Both the position numbers and the translations under genes were made by a program. A stretch of 64,000 bases of DNA from Brevipalpus yothersi. Taxonomy: Eukaryota > Arthropoda > Arachnida > Trombidiformes > Tenuipalpidae. The DNA is taken from positions 1 to 64,000 of the forward strand of contig QZCP01000361.1 of NCBI GenBank assembly GCA_003956705.1, read 5' to 3'. Positions within the stretch are counted from its first letter, which is position 1. Each line of letters starts with the position of its first letter. The notes under the pieces were generated by a model. It did no database searches and was not told the DNA's origin. It saw only the letters and a program-made list of their open reading frames with translations. Below are positions 23,454 through 34,350 of the stretch, piece after piece.

Positions 23454-24928
23454 ATGCGATGTGTTATATTTCCTATGAATGGGTAAGCATGTGATTGTGT
23501 GTTATCATTTTATCTGAAGATCAAGTTCATCATTCTCTAGATAATGTTCTCTATCAATGTATCACAATAATAATAACATTCACTCGTGTGGTGTGATACT
23601 AATAACCATTACAAAATTTTTGGAAACTTTTCACCCACAGAGCTGGCCATTTGAATGCTTGCGCTGGTTTCGGTTCACAATTGGCCAAATTTGGACATGA
23701 AGTTACTATATGTTTGGCCAAGAACTTGGTTCAATTGATGGATGGAGATCATGGATTGATAGTAGAATTGTATGATGACACAAGAGACAGAACTGATGAT
23801 CCACTTCTGAGATGGGGAGAATTCATGAGCAATGTTGCCGATGGATTCCGTGATAGTCCATTAGATCAATTGGAAAGTTTAATCGTAACATTTGAGGAAT
23901 CATTTATCGAAGAGACCAAAGAGTATGATGACCGTATTGGACACATGATTCGTAAGCTAAATCCGGATATGATTTTCGTTGATTTCTACACTGCTGTACC
24001 TTCAGTTATCAAAAGTGGTATTCCATGGGCTCTCGTCTACTCTTGTAATCCTCTGTGGGCCTATGAAGGTATACCGGAAGCACCGCCAGCATTCAGCGGA
24101 TTGAGCATGAATGATCCAGAAGAAAGTAAAATCCAATTTCGGAACAAAAAAAATGCTCTGATGAAAGAATTGATAGAGAAGTTCAATGAATGGTTATTAA
24201 CCAAAGAAATTGATGTGTCCAAACTCACCAGACTACAGAATGGTAGAATATCACCGTACTTGAACATTTACGCTTATCCTGAGGATCTTGATTACAGTGA
24301 AATCAGCCCGGTGCCAAATGGATGGCATCGATTAGATCATATGTTAAGACCCACAGACCATGAATCTTCACTTGGAATTGATGAAAATTTTCTTCAAAAA
24401 AGCCATCAAAGTGAAAAGATTGTCTATTTTGCCCTAGGCTCCATGGGAGCATCTGATGTTGGCCTCATGAAACGATTGGTAAATATACTGGCAAAATCTA
24501 AGCATAGATTTATCATTTCAAAGGGTCCATTTCATGATCAGTATGAGTTACCTTCCAATATGGTTGGTGCAAAATATTTGAATCAATTGCGCATTTTACC
24601 CTTCATTGATCTAGTTATCAATCATGGTGGAAATAATTCATTTCTAGAAACATTGTACCATGGAAAACCGATGATTGTGATGCCTCTGTTTGATGATCAA
24701 CATGATAATGGAAAAAGAGTAGAAGAGAAAAGTATCGGTCGCTGTTTGTATCCATATAAAGTTACCGAAGAAGAGCTTTTAAATGCTGTAGATACTTTGC
24801 TCTATGATGAGCTTCTTCGAGAAAGGGTGAAAAAAATTGGTGAAAAAATGAGAGCTTCAGAAAGTTTCAAGGAATTGAACAACAAACTGGACCTTCTCAG
24901 AAAGAATAATCACAAAAAGAATCTTTAA
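23454..24928 (+). CDS. UDP-glycosyltransferase (GT1), soluble bacterial-like type
   Basis: Transfers a sugar from a UDP-sugar to small lipophilic acceptors, typically in detoxification. A 29-bp exon 1 (23454-23482, MRCVIFPMNG, donor GTAAGC) joins exon 2 (23641-24928) in phase, giving 438 residues. The join restores the N-terminal GT1 motif MNGAGHLNACAGFG. The donor-sugar signature lies at about 325-365: VINHGGNNSFLETLYHGKP then PLFDDQHDNGKRVEE. FALGSMG at about 275 opens the C-terminal Rossmann half. There is no signal peptide and no C-terminal membrane anchor, unlike typical animal UGTs. Mite UGTs of this form are widely considered acquired from bacteria (established for spider mites; its application here is inference). 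The two short introns argue that the gene is domesticated, not contamination. Confidence 0.9.
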
Positions 24929-25390
24929 ATTTTCATGGAATCAAAAAAAGTTAATGATATCTATTCCTTTTTATCGGAATTTCTCAATTTTGTTCATGAG
25001 CTTTGTCAATCTTCCTCTAATAATTTTCAAGTTTAACAGAGAAAGGAATAGAGATAGATCAAAATTAACCCTGAAAACATCTTCAAAATTGTACTTCCGC
25101 TTCCAGAGTTTTCCTTACATTTTTCGATGTAAAGGAATACAAAAATTGGAAATTTTCTTACCTCTTCAAGGGAGAATTATATCGAGAGCTTAGCCAAAAT
25201 TGGCCCTTCCAAATCTGTTTTAGCACAATTTTATATTTGGATTAATTTTGACGATAATAACAATTTGCTGTGAATAATGAGTAGAAAATTGTCAGGATTG
25301 ATTGTGCAATTACTTACACTGACTGCATAAACCGAAGCACAATCATTTTCCCTGTTTTCTGTCCAATACACTGACAACTGGTGAGACTTA
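24929..25390. other. Intergenic / convergent 3' regions
   Basis: 3' flanks of the UGT and the small secreted protein. The open frame at 24954-25193 has no features. A minus-strand frame at 25231-25416 overlaps the last exon of the secreted protein in a different frame. Confidence 0.5.
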
Positions 25391-26052
25391 TCAGTTGGAT
25401 GGTGTATGATAGACATCCAAAAATTGATCTGAACAATATTTATGATAAAACTTGGACTCCGCTTGCTGTGCTAATACCGCTCGAAAAATTTAACTTTGAA
25501 TAGTAAGTAATTCAATTCTATTTTTGATTGTTATAGAAACACAAATCTAATATTTCTAAGCATTTTTCAATGGATTTGAAACAGATATTGAAATCAATAT
25601 CTTCAAATATTCATGGTCAGATATCTCCATAAAGAGTCCAGATACTTCGTGCAAGATACCTTACCGATTAATACCCTCTACATTTACCGCCCCTTTGCTT
25701 CGGTTTGCATTCGTTCATTGATAAGTTCTTTCCATTTTCATCCATCTTGATAACAACAACAAAAGGCTGTCGAATGAGAAGGAATCTTGTGAGAATTTTC
25801 AAGATTGACTAGAAAACTACTTACAAATTGATTATCCTTGATCCTCAGGAAAACGAACAGCTTTTCTCCATTTTGTATTACTTTAGTTTTAGTTAGGTCA
25901 ATCGGCTTACGAGGGTCGTATTTTGGGTGTTTTCTGTACCAAGCTTCAGCTATTTTACCATATTTATCAATTTTTGCCTTATCTTTGAACCATTGACATG
26001 CATATTGATCAATGATAATGATCAAGATGAGACAGTGAAAGAGAAGGCGCAT
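25391..26052 (-). CDS. Small secreted protein, 128 aa, family unknown
   Basis: Three exons with matching phases: 26052-25825, 25766-25688 and 25470-25391. Donors GTAAGTAG and GTAAATG, acceptors ATTCGACAG and GTATTAG. The protein begins with a signal peptide (MRLLFHCLILIIIIDQYAC). A basic Tyr-rich region follows (KYGKIAEAWYRKHPKYDPRK), then a short beta-like block ending in a valine run (PFVVVIKMDEN). There are two Cys in the mature part (MNECKPK and KYCSDQF) that could pair. The size and secretion suggest a saliva or gut-type protein, but there is no recognised homology. Confidence 0.65.
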
Positions 26053-27332
26053 CGCTGGAAATTTCTAGTTAACACTCAAGAAGACAATAATTCATAAATT
26101 CACAAATTCTAATCAATTACTCATTGATTGGCTCAATGTTTTGCTGAGTAGAATAGAAAATATGTGAAGTTTCAATCATCTTCGTTGCGTTGATTGAAAC
26201 TAGATTCATCGTGAAATTCTAACTCTTAATCTAAAAATGAATTAGCTGTTTGAGAACAGTATACTACCATGCAACTACCTCTCAAAAGGCATACTATGCT
26301 GCACTATGCTGGCAAGTACATGTTCTTCATCACGATTACATCAATTACAATGTAGCAGATCATCAGACACGAGTCAAAGTACTCGTTAATCAAATTTGTC
26401 GGCTATTTAGGGATCTCTTTTGATACCGTAGATAAGCCCGTCAAATGGAACCAGTTCACTAGCATTTCTTGGAAATATTGAAGGATTAGACTGAGGATAT
26501 AAATAGATTAAGGAAACGGGTGTAGTTCTTAACATTATTTCCAAGTCACTGAAGCGATATAATAATCTGGAATGTATGGCTTGTTGGCTAGTTTTTCCTA
26601 ATACATGTTGAAAAAATGTCTGGTAAAAAGTTCTGAAAATACGACTTTAGCTTTTTCCTTAGCCTAATTATCCCGGTAACATTAAATTTCTTCCAGAATT
26701 CTATAAGTATCTGAAATTTAAAAAAAATTCTCAATTCCATTCAGCAACACTGTAACGAAAAGAATTATTTCCCAGGTCATAGTTTCATAAATGGGTACAA
26801 TTTTTTGCATATCCCTCTGGTTTGTGAGATTGGACAAAATAAGGGTTATTCGATAATGCTTCTTTTGAATGATTATCCAGATTAAGAACATCTCGCAAAG
26901 CTGTGAGCAAAGTGTAATGTATTTGGCTCACTTGTTGGTATGCATACAAGAGAATAGCGGAATCGTTCTTCCGGACACTCGGAAAGCTATGATTGCTCAA
27001 TTTAATTGAAACAATAAGAATTCAAATTGAAGAGAAGATATTGGAGGAAATTGTTCTCCCGGTGGCATAGTGACACAATTTCTCATTAATCAAGCCCCTT
27101 TTGCTTGTATTTAATCAAACTCTCTGATTTACTAAGCTTAAGAGATTTTTCAGACTAAGACTCATTCATTGTTTCAGAATTAAAAGCGGTACTCAGCTAG
27201 ATCCTGGTTAGTTTGCACTATCAAAAATGAGATACAGAAGCAATCATTTTATTCTATCTGTTTAATGAGTAAAGTTAAACATCTGTTGGACGTGAATTTT
27301 TCGTGTGAATATATGAACATTTTTTTGTGATT
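26053..27332. other. Intergenic, no supported gene
   Basis: A minus-strand open frame at 26785-27000 has no ATG and a +1 shift relative to a plausible upstream segment starting with ATG near 27090. This may be a decayed exon but is not called. Nothing else stands out. Confidence 0.5.
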
Positions 27333-27891
27333 ATGATTTTGAGAAGTTTTCTAATCTTTTTATTAAATATATCTATTGGAATGAGTGTTCACAATGGTAT
27401 GAATGCTCAAAATCAATTACCAACTGATCCCAATAGATTACCGATGGCCTCCTATCCACATCCGGATTACAATATTTTTCGACATGCTTATCACGACTAT
27501 CCAAGTTCTCCTTACGATATTTTAATGGAGGTGAGTTGTAATCACAATTATTCTACTCCAAACTGCCCATTCTCATCTGAAAATATTTTCATTCAAAAAT
27601 GTTCAGATGAAAAAACCATCTCGCAAAAAGAAGCCACCTCCACCAGATAGTTCAAGAATTATAACCGGAGATCCACTTCTTATCTTGACCATTATTGGGC
27701 TTCCTCTATTGGCTCTTCTTGCATTCACAGCCGTTATAATACCAGTTGTTCCAATTTTAATATATCTTCTAGCAAGCTTAAGTCAAACGGGAACAGTTAT
27801 TGGTCGAAGAAAAAAGAGATCCCCGGAAATGAGCAAACTTAAGAGTCACATAATTGTACATGTAGACAAAGCTTTAAATAAATCTTTCTAA
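27333..27891 (+). CDS. Small single-pass membrane protein, paralogue-like to the 16.3 kb gene
   Basis: Exons 27333-27530 and 27607-27891 (donor GTGAGT, acceptor TGTTCAG, phase 0) give 160 residues. ATG 27333 is used because the frame before it has only a GTG. Order: hydrophobic signal peptide (MILRSFLIFLLNISIGMSV), a Tyr/Pro/His-rich ectodomain, a Lys/Pro-rich spacer (MKKPSRKKKPPPP), and a long hydrophobic segment (ILTIIGLPLLALLAFTAVII). Then come a TVIGRRKKR basic motif and a short polar tail. It shares the TVxGR-basic motif after the membrane segment with the 16.3 kb protein. Function unknown. Confidence 0.7.
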
Positions 27892-28275
27892 ATTATTTTG
27901 CCCCCAGTTAAAACCCATCAAACCATCAAACTTGACATTCAAACAGTAAGCTCAGGCAACCTTTTTTTGGCGAAGAATTTTGAAAATTCATCAAAAATTC
28001 GATAAATTTCCAAGCAATCGTGAAAAACTTATCATCAATTCTAATGAACTGTTAACACGTTTTGAAGCCTTTTCAACATCGTTCTTCTCACTTGTCAAGC
28101 GCACAGCTTATCAGGTTTGTTTACAACCGGCAAGATGTTCATCATCACAATAATAATAACAACAAACCGCATGTGATCAACCAAGCTTATTTTGGGCTTA
28201 TTTTGATTTAATGTGTACTTATCTTTTGGCTGTTGATGTTGTGATGTGAGAAAGTTTAAGTTGATTTTGTGTAAA
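27892..28275. other. Short intergenic / XPNPEP3 5' region
   Basis: No gene. It contains the presumed promoter and 5' UTR of XPNPEP3; no clear core promoter element was assigned. Confidence 0.6.
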
Positions 28276-29847
28276 ATGTTGGGTAGACATTTGGTCAAAT
28301 TGTTGGGTAAACCATGTGGCTGTCATCGATCGAAAGCGATTTCATCATCATCATCATCATTGCGTTTGGTATCAACTTTTGGTGAACGACAGAGTCCTGT
28401 TGATCATGATGGTCATCATCGGATTGATGAACAATCTACTGGGAGAGAAAAATTTTTTCAACGATTAATACCTGTATCACATTATATGGAACGACAGCGG
28501 AAATTGGTTAATCTGATCGATGATTATTTGGATTATGATAAGTCTATGAGTAAAGAAAATGGATCTGTGATAGTTGTCTCTGGTGCCAATCGTATATATG
28601 TTGCTGATACTCGAATACCGACCATACATTTTAAACAGAATTCAGATTTTCTGTATTTAACAGGTTTAAACACTAAAGAAGCTGCTCATTGTGCTCTGGT
28701 TATTATTGCTGATGGTAAAAGCTTCAAAAGTCACCTTTTTGTTCCCTTCACCACTGCCGAACATACAATTTGGGAAGGAGATGGACTTTTGGGTCCTTAC
28801 TATCGTGATCATTTATCTAATGTTGTTAATGAGCACAATGATTTTGTCAAATTGTCCGAATTCTTGCGAGAACATACAAAACGAAATATTTTCCTGTCAA
28901 AAGCTGGTCTAGATCTGAGGCCTCCATCGATCAGTGGCCATGCAGAAACAAAATCAACTGTTAAAGAAGATCCGTTCAAAGGGCTGAAAGTGATCAATGT
29001 CTCCCATCTGATTGATAGATTGAAAGTTGTTAAATCATCGAGTGAGATTTTATCCATGCAAAGAGCTTGTGAAATTGGTGCTCTTGCGATGAATTCTACG
29101 AGAGATTGGTCTCAGAATCAAGTCATTGTAAATCGTAAAAATTTTAATTTCAATAGTGTCATGGAAAGCCAAATTGCAGCTCATTTTGACTATGTATCTC
29201 GTTCCAATGGTGCATGTAAACCATCCTATCCACCAGTTGTTGCTGGTGATGATCGAGCGACTATCATTCACTATGGTGCGAGTGATAAACCTGTGAATTC
29301 GAATGAATGGATCTTGATGGATGCCGGTTGCGAAGATTTGGAAGGCTATTGTAGTGATATCACAAGATCCTGGCCTATTTTTGGTGAAATTCCTAGTTCT
29401 AAAAGTAAATTATCCCAAGAATTATATGAAGCTCTTAGTGATACACAATTAACACTGATCAGTTTCGCTGAGAAAAATCTTCATGAGATATCGCTGAACG
29501 ATCTGTTTCATGCGATGTGTCACTATTTAAGTCAAGTTATAGCTGAATTTGGCTTAGCACCCAAAGGAGATGATGCAATCAGATTAGCTGATCATTTTTG
29601 TCCCCATCATGTGTCTCATTATCTTGGTTTAGATGTTCATGACACACCAACAATCGATCGAAAAGTCAAACTTGTGAATGGTATGTGCTTCACAATTGAG
29701 CCTGGTCTATATTTTCGGCATGGCGATTCTAAGGCCAAGAAAGAGTTCCAAGGTATTGGTCTCAGAGTTGAGGATAACTTCGCAATAGACCATGATGGAA
29801 AACTGATAAATTTAACAAAAAGCTGTCCTCATATTCTCCAACCTTGA
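28276..29847 (+). CDS. XPNPEP3: Xaa-Pro aminopeptidase 3, mitochondrial (M24B)
   Basis: Removes an N-terminal residue, classically before proline; in yeast the orthologue Icp55 trims imported mitochondrial proteins. Intronless, 523 residues from ATG 28276 (the frame upstream starts only with GTG). The first ~35 residues are basic and Ser-rich, like a mitochondrial presequence. The AMP_N domain includes RIPTIHFKQNSDFLYLTGLN and the WEGDG segment. The catalytic pita-bread domain keeps all five metal ligands: Asp349 (MDAGCE), Asp361 (SDITRSW), His448 (SHYLGLDVHD), Glu475 (TIEPG) and Glu499 (RVEDN). Complete to the C-terminus. No sign of decay. Confidence 0.95.
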   Translation: MLGRHLVKLLGKPCGCHRSKAISSSSSSLRLVSTFGERQSPVDHDGHHRIDEQSTGREKFFQRLIPVSHYMERQRKLVNLIDDYLDYDKSMSKENGSVIVVSGANRIYVADTRIPTIHFKQNSDFLYLTGLNTKEAAHCALVIIADGKSFKSHLFVPFTTAEHTIWEGDGLLGPYYRDHLSNVVNEHNDFVKLSEFLREHTKRNIFLSKAGLDLRPPSISGHAETKSTVKEDPFKGLKVINVSHLIDRLKVVKSSSEILSMQRACEIGALAMNSTRDWSQNQVIVNRKNFNFNSVMESQIAAHFDYVSRSNGACKPSYPPVVAGDDRATIIHYGASDKPVNSNEWILMDAGCEDLEGYCSDITRSWPIFGEIPSSKSKLSQELYEALSDTQLTLISFAEKNLHEISLNDLFHAMCHYLSQVIAEFGLAPKGDDAIRLADHFCPHHVSHYLGLDVHDTPTIDRKVKLVNGMCFTIEPGLYFRHGDSKAKKEFQGIGLRVEDNFAIDHDGKLINLTKSCPHILQP

Positions 29848-32800
29848 TGAGATGATCCGAACCAAGCTTTTTCCGAAATAGTGAAATTTTTGTAATCTTT
29901 CATTTTCAAATTCGAGTACTGAAATTTGATAGACCGTATACATTGATTCGAAAGAAGACCTATCATCTCATGATGAATCCACTCCTTGCTTGTGAGCTGA
30001 TATACTACCCAAAGGATGCAATCTTTTGAATCGAAGAATAGATTCTAATTCTAAGTTAATTTTCTTCAAAATCATGTTCATGGCATGAAAACACAGTCAA
30101 ATTATTGAGATTGAACTGTTTTTTGGCCTTGTAAATGTTTGTCACCGCCAGAAAAAAAATATATTCATTTTTTCATGAATTTGTGGTCTTAGAATACATT
30201 TTTTACGCAATCCTCTCATTTCCATTCTTCATTCCACGATAGATGATTGAAATCTTTTTTGGGATGCAAATCATGAACCGAATAAATTATCTTCTGAATT
30301 TTCTGCAACCCTTTCTCTCAACTAGAGTCTGCGAAAGCTCAGAAAATGATGAAATTCTTTCAGGACTGATTCTTTTTTCACTTGAACTTGGTAAAAATTT
30401 GTGGACTCAAAATCGAATAAATCAAACTCGAATATCCTACACATCCACTTTTTCTTAAATTCGATACAAATTCAGTGTAAGTAACAAGCGTGATCGATGA
30501 TGAGATGAGAATCGTCGAATACCTCTATTGGCTGCATTCGAACATTAATGCTCAGTTTATGGGTTTTCTAAAGGAACACCGACACCTTGCCTGGAGGAAT
30601 AGGTCACGATTATCTTCCTCAGGCCACAAGTAAGCAGCTCTCTACATTTTTCAAGGCTTCTCCATACACATCATAAGCTTCACAACTTCGATACTGTTGA
30701 TCGATCAAGAATAATCTATCAGATAGAATCAGCTCCTCCCTTGTTCAGGCCATTCCGTATGAACACATCTTCCAGCTCTTTGAACATTCTTTATCGATCA
30801 GTGGATACATTGAATTGCGTTTCTGACCTCCACGTCTTGTTCAGTTACCATGTCTATCAGATTCAATCAATTTAATCAGCCAAATTCGATTGGTATCAGA
30901 ACTTTTTGTTGATCAACTGACCACTTAAACTTGTTCCACGAACCTGTCGAACTTGGCTTAGTCTCGTTTTTTTTAACGGTTGGATTCTCCACAATTTTGC
31001 TCAAAATATGCTTAATGATCCGACGGACAAAATTTAGCTATTGATCAGAGGCATCTGATGACATTTTCGGTGACATTCGATGGAATTGTCAACAACTTGA
31101 CGAAAAAACGGAGGACAATTGAAAAGTGTCCTTCAAAACATTAAGATTATCAATTGGGCTTCTTCATTATGAGCCACTTGTTTTTGCCTCAAGGTGGATG
31201 GTAATTTGAGTTGAATTTGTGATTATCTGACAAGATTGGCTGAAAGTTGTCTTTTCAACACCTCATAGGCATGTAAAAAGGTCTACGTCGAGGAGATGAA
31301 GTTTGATTTTGGGTTGGTTTTTCAACCTTCAATTGAGCAAATAGTGAAGTTTTCTTCGAGGGGATATTTTGAGTCAGAATCTATGCCTTCGGTCGGAGAT
31401 TCAATTGAATAGAATCATATTGTTCTAGCTGTTGGTTAAGGCTTTTAAACTATAGACAAAAGTTTCATTGAGGTATGCCATCAATATTTGTTTAGTAGGT
31501 GTTTAGTGGTTGAAATCCTAGATCAGAGTATTTACTCATTCTAAAGTCTCTGAAGAAGATAGTTTTCCAAAGCAAAATGAAGAATTCCATTCAAACTGAA
31601 TGATGGAAATCGGAAGTCGATTGTAAAGATAAGAAAGCATCTTTTTTGACCGTTTATTTGACCGAATAGCGTCATCAGATTGACCTCTAAAATTTTTTGA
31701 TAATTACAACTATAATTTGCTGAAAATTCGAAATCGGAACTTTTTCAGTATGACCTGAAGAGATGCCATTCATCTAAACCAAACAATCATCCTCTAATGA
31801 TTATTATCTAAAGTATCTCCCGTTTCACACTCGCACGAAAAGTTATTATGACTAGATTTATTCATACTGTCATATACATATAACCTCTAGTTGCAGGTCA
31901 TTTAAAATGACTGTTGAACACTTTTGGTCATTCTCATTCAGAGCATTTATGAAGCCAACAGAAGAGTCAAAATGATACGAATACAATGTAACAATTCGAA
32001 AAAGGTGAAGTCAACTTTTCGAAGTAGCTCATTTACCTTTACTACCTCCACCCACATTTACTCGATCCATTATCTTTTCCATNTCTCTTATTATTTCTTT
32101 CCAAACGTTCGACTACAACAGATAGAGTGTTCATCCGATCTCGAAATGGCCACTTTTTCTCCAGTCGACCTCTTCCTCCTCCTCTTCAAAGCCATTCAAT
32201 GTCTCCATTATCACCACCTTTACTCTTCAACATCATGATTCACTATTCTCCCACTCAATTATTTGCGAAAAAGAGATCATCAAGCATACACACACATCCG
32301 AAAAATTTTGGCCTGCCAAAGGTCAATTGAGTAGAGAAAAAACTATGGATGCACATTTTCATTGGCACTTGGACCAAAACTGAAAATCCACCTCTTAAAT
32401 TCCAAACGATTGAATGAAGTAATAGGGAATCCAGATAAATTTACATTAAAATTGTTTAATAGTTCCGGTGATCTCCTCCTTCTCTTCCTATTCACTTTTT
32501 CCCTCCTCTTTTTCTACTTTCACCAATAATCTCACCCAGCGTACATGTATGATTCAATTTCCAATATCAAGTTCGCCTTCTGAAGGTTTACATTTATCAA
32601 AGAGTTAAATTAAAACATACTAACGAATATTAATCTTTTTTCTCCATCTTCTTCTTCTTCTCCTCCTCATCTTTTCTCCCTCATTCCAAGGCTTGCAAGC
32701 CTGTTGACTGAAGATCTCAAAGTGTTGATAAAAAGTTTGAATATACATGAGTACTTTAACGATGATGATCATTTTCTCACCATTCATCTGATCTGTTTAA

Positions 32801-33423
32801 TCGATTCGGTACATTTATGAGTGTTAGATAAAAAAATAAGAGAAATTGGTCTACATCTCTCATATGTATCAAGCATCACTTTTTATATCTTCCTCTCTTC
32901 AGCGTTAATACTCGACTGATTATTTTCAATGCTACAATTTTCATCTTCTTCATAATCGTGATAAATGTTGATGATCATTTCACGTTGATCACTCAACTCA
33001 ACTCACTTGTTGTCTCTCTCTCTTTCTCTTCGCTTCCATCATTCAGACTCTGAATTTTCAGAGGAATTCAGGAAAAAGGAACTTCTGTCTTCACCACTAT
33101 TGCCCTCATCATTCCTGTGTTCATCAGTTTTTAATCATCAAACTTCACTTTCTCTCTCTTTCTCTCTCTTCCAAGTGATCATCATCCAAAGTTTGTCCTC
33201 ATTTAACCTCTGTTCACTCATCTTTCTGGTTAATTTTTCACACTCTCTCTCTCCCGTCAACCAACTTCCTAGTTTATATTATTCACTGTACATCGAATCA
33301 ACAATTTGGAGCCAGTGTTGAAGTGAGAATAAATTTTTATTCGCAATTGCCTTTGCTTGGTGTTCAGATATTGTTACTGTGTTTATGATATTCGAACTTT
33401 TTTGAATTCCTCGAACAAATAAA
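29848..33423. other. Gene-poor stretch, possibly containing a decayed gene
   Basis: No intact gene is supported. On the minus strand between about 30500 and 31300, several short coding-like segments occur in different frames, e.g. WNKFKWSVDQQKVLIPIEFG and QQYRSCEAYDVYGEALKNV. They suggest a broken gene or old transposon. The last part (from about 32900) is CT-rich and is probably the SDR promoter and 5' UTR. A single ambiguous base lies at 32083. Confidence 0.4.
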
Positions 33424-34350
33424 ATGGATACTTTGAAAGTGGTTGGTTTAATTTTTTATCATTGGTTCAAATCAATTGCGTTGTTTTTCATTCCTCGCCA
33501 TTTGCGACTCAAAGATATCAGTTCCGAAACGGTACTGATCACTGGTGCTGGCAGTGGAATTGGTAAATTGTTGTCCATCAAATTGGCCACCATGGTTGAC
33601 AATTTAGTTTTATGGGACATTGATGAGCCAAGATTACAGGAGACTGGTAAAGAAGTCCAGCGAGCTGGTGGAAAGTGTAAATTATACACATGTGATTTGT
33701 CTCGAAAGGAAAGTGTTTACGAGACTGTGGCGAAAGTTAAAAATGATGTTGGACCAATCACGATGATTATCAACAACGCTGGAATCGTTGTTGGCAAGCC
33801 AATAATGGAATTAAGCGATGATAATATTCAGAGAACTTTCGAAGTGAATATCTTATCACACTTTTGGATTATTCGATCTTTTCTACCAGATATGATGAAA
33901 AAGAATCATGGACACATTGTATCACTCGCAAGTGTGGCCAGCTTTGTTGGATCAGGCAAATTGACAGATTATTCAGCTTCTAAAGCTGCTGCATACAGTC
34001 TACAAGAATCATTATATTTGGAATTAGGAGGTGCTGGCTATGATGGTATCAAATTTACCAGTGTTTGTCCATATTTAATTGGTACCGGTATGTTTCATGG
34101 TGCATCCGATAAGGTGATTCCAATGCTTACACCGGAATATGTTACCGATCAGATTGTTGAAGCCATTCGAACTGATCAATATATTTTGGTATTACCACGC
34201 TTGTTTTATTTTATTTTGGCTCTCAAAAGTATGATACCGGTAAAAGCTGGTTTCTATCTTTCGAAAGCTTTGGGTGGACTTGAGATGATGAAAAATTTCT
34301 CTGGCAGAAACAACAATATCGAAATGAATGGCCATGCGAAAGTAAATTGA
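33424..34350 (+). CDS. Short-chain dehydrogenase, SDR16C / RDH-like
   Basis: NAD(P)-dependent oxidoreductase of the membrane-associated SDR16C group (epidermal retinol dehydrogenase 2, RDH10, 17-beta-HSD11/13 type), acting on retinoids or steroids/lipids in ER or lipid-droplet membranes. Intronless, 308 residues. The N-terminal hydrophobic segment (VVGLIFYHWFKSIALFFIP) is the membrane anchor. Cofactor motif TGAGSGIG at residues 40-47, NNAG near 117, and catalytic YSASK with Tyr183 and Lys187. Another hydrophobic stretch near the C-terminus (LPRLFYFILALKSMIPV) is also typical of the group. The exact substrate cannot be read from the sequence. Confidence 0.92.
   Translation: MDTLKVVGLIFYHWFKSIALFFIPRHLRLKDISSETVLITGAGSGIGKLLSIKLATMVDNLVLWDIDEPRLQETGKEVQRAGGKCKLYTCDLSRKESVYETVAKVKNDVGPITMIINNAGIVVGKPIMELSDDNIQRTFEVNILSHFWIIRSFLPDMMKKNHGHIVSLASVASFVGSGKLTDYSASKAAAYSLQESLYLELGGAGYDGIKFTSVCPYLIGTGMFHGASDKVIPMLTPEYVTDQIVEAIRTDQYILVLPRLFYFILALKSMIPVKAGFYLSKALGGLEMMKNFSGRNNNIEMNGHAKVN

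Noticed and set aside
26785..27000. Minus-strand frame of 71 codons
   Set aside because: No ATG and no phase-consistent partner; a frame-shifted upstream segment hints at decay, but evidence is too weak to call.
33007..33321. 104-codon ORF upstream of the SDR gene
   Set aside because: CT-rich Ser/Leu/Phe translation in the likely promoter and 5' UTR of the SDR.
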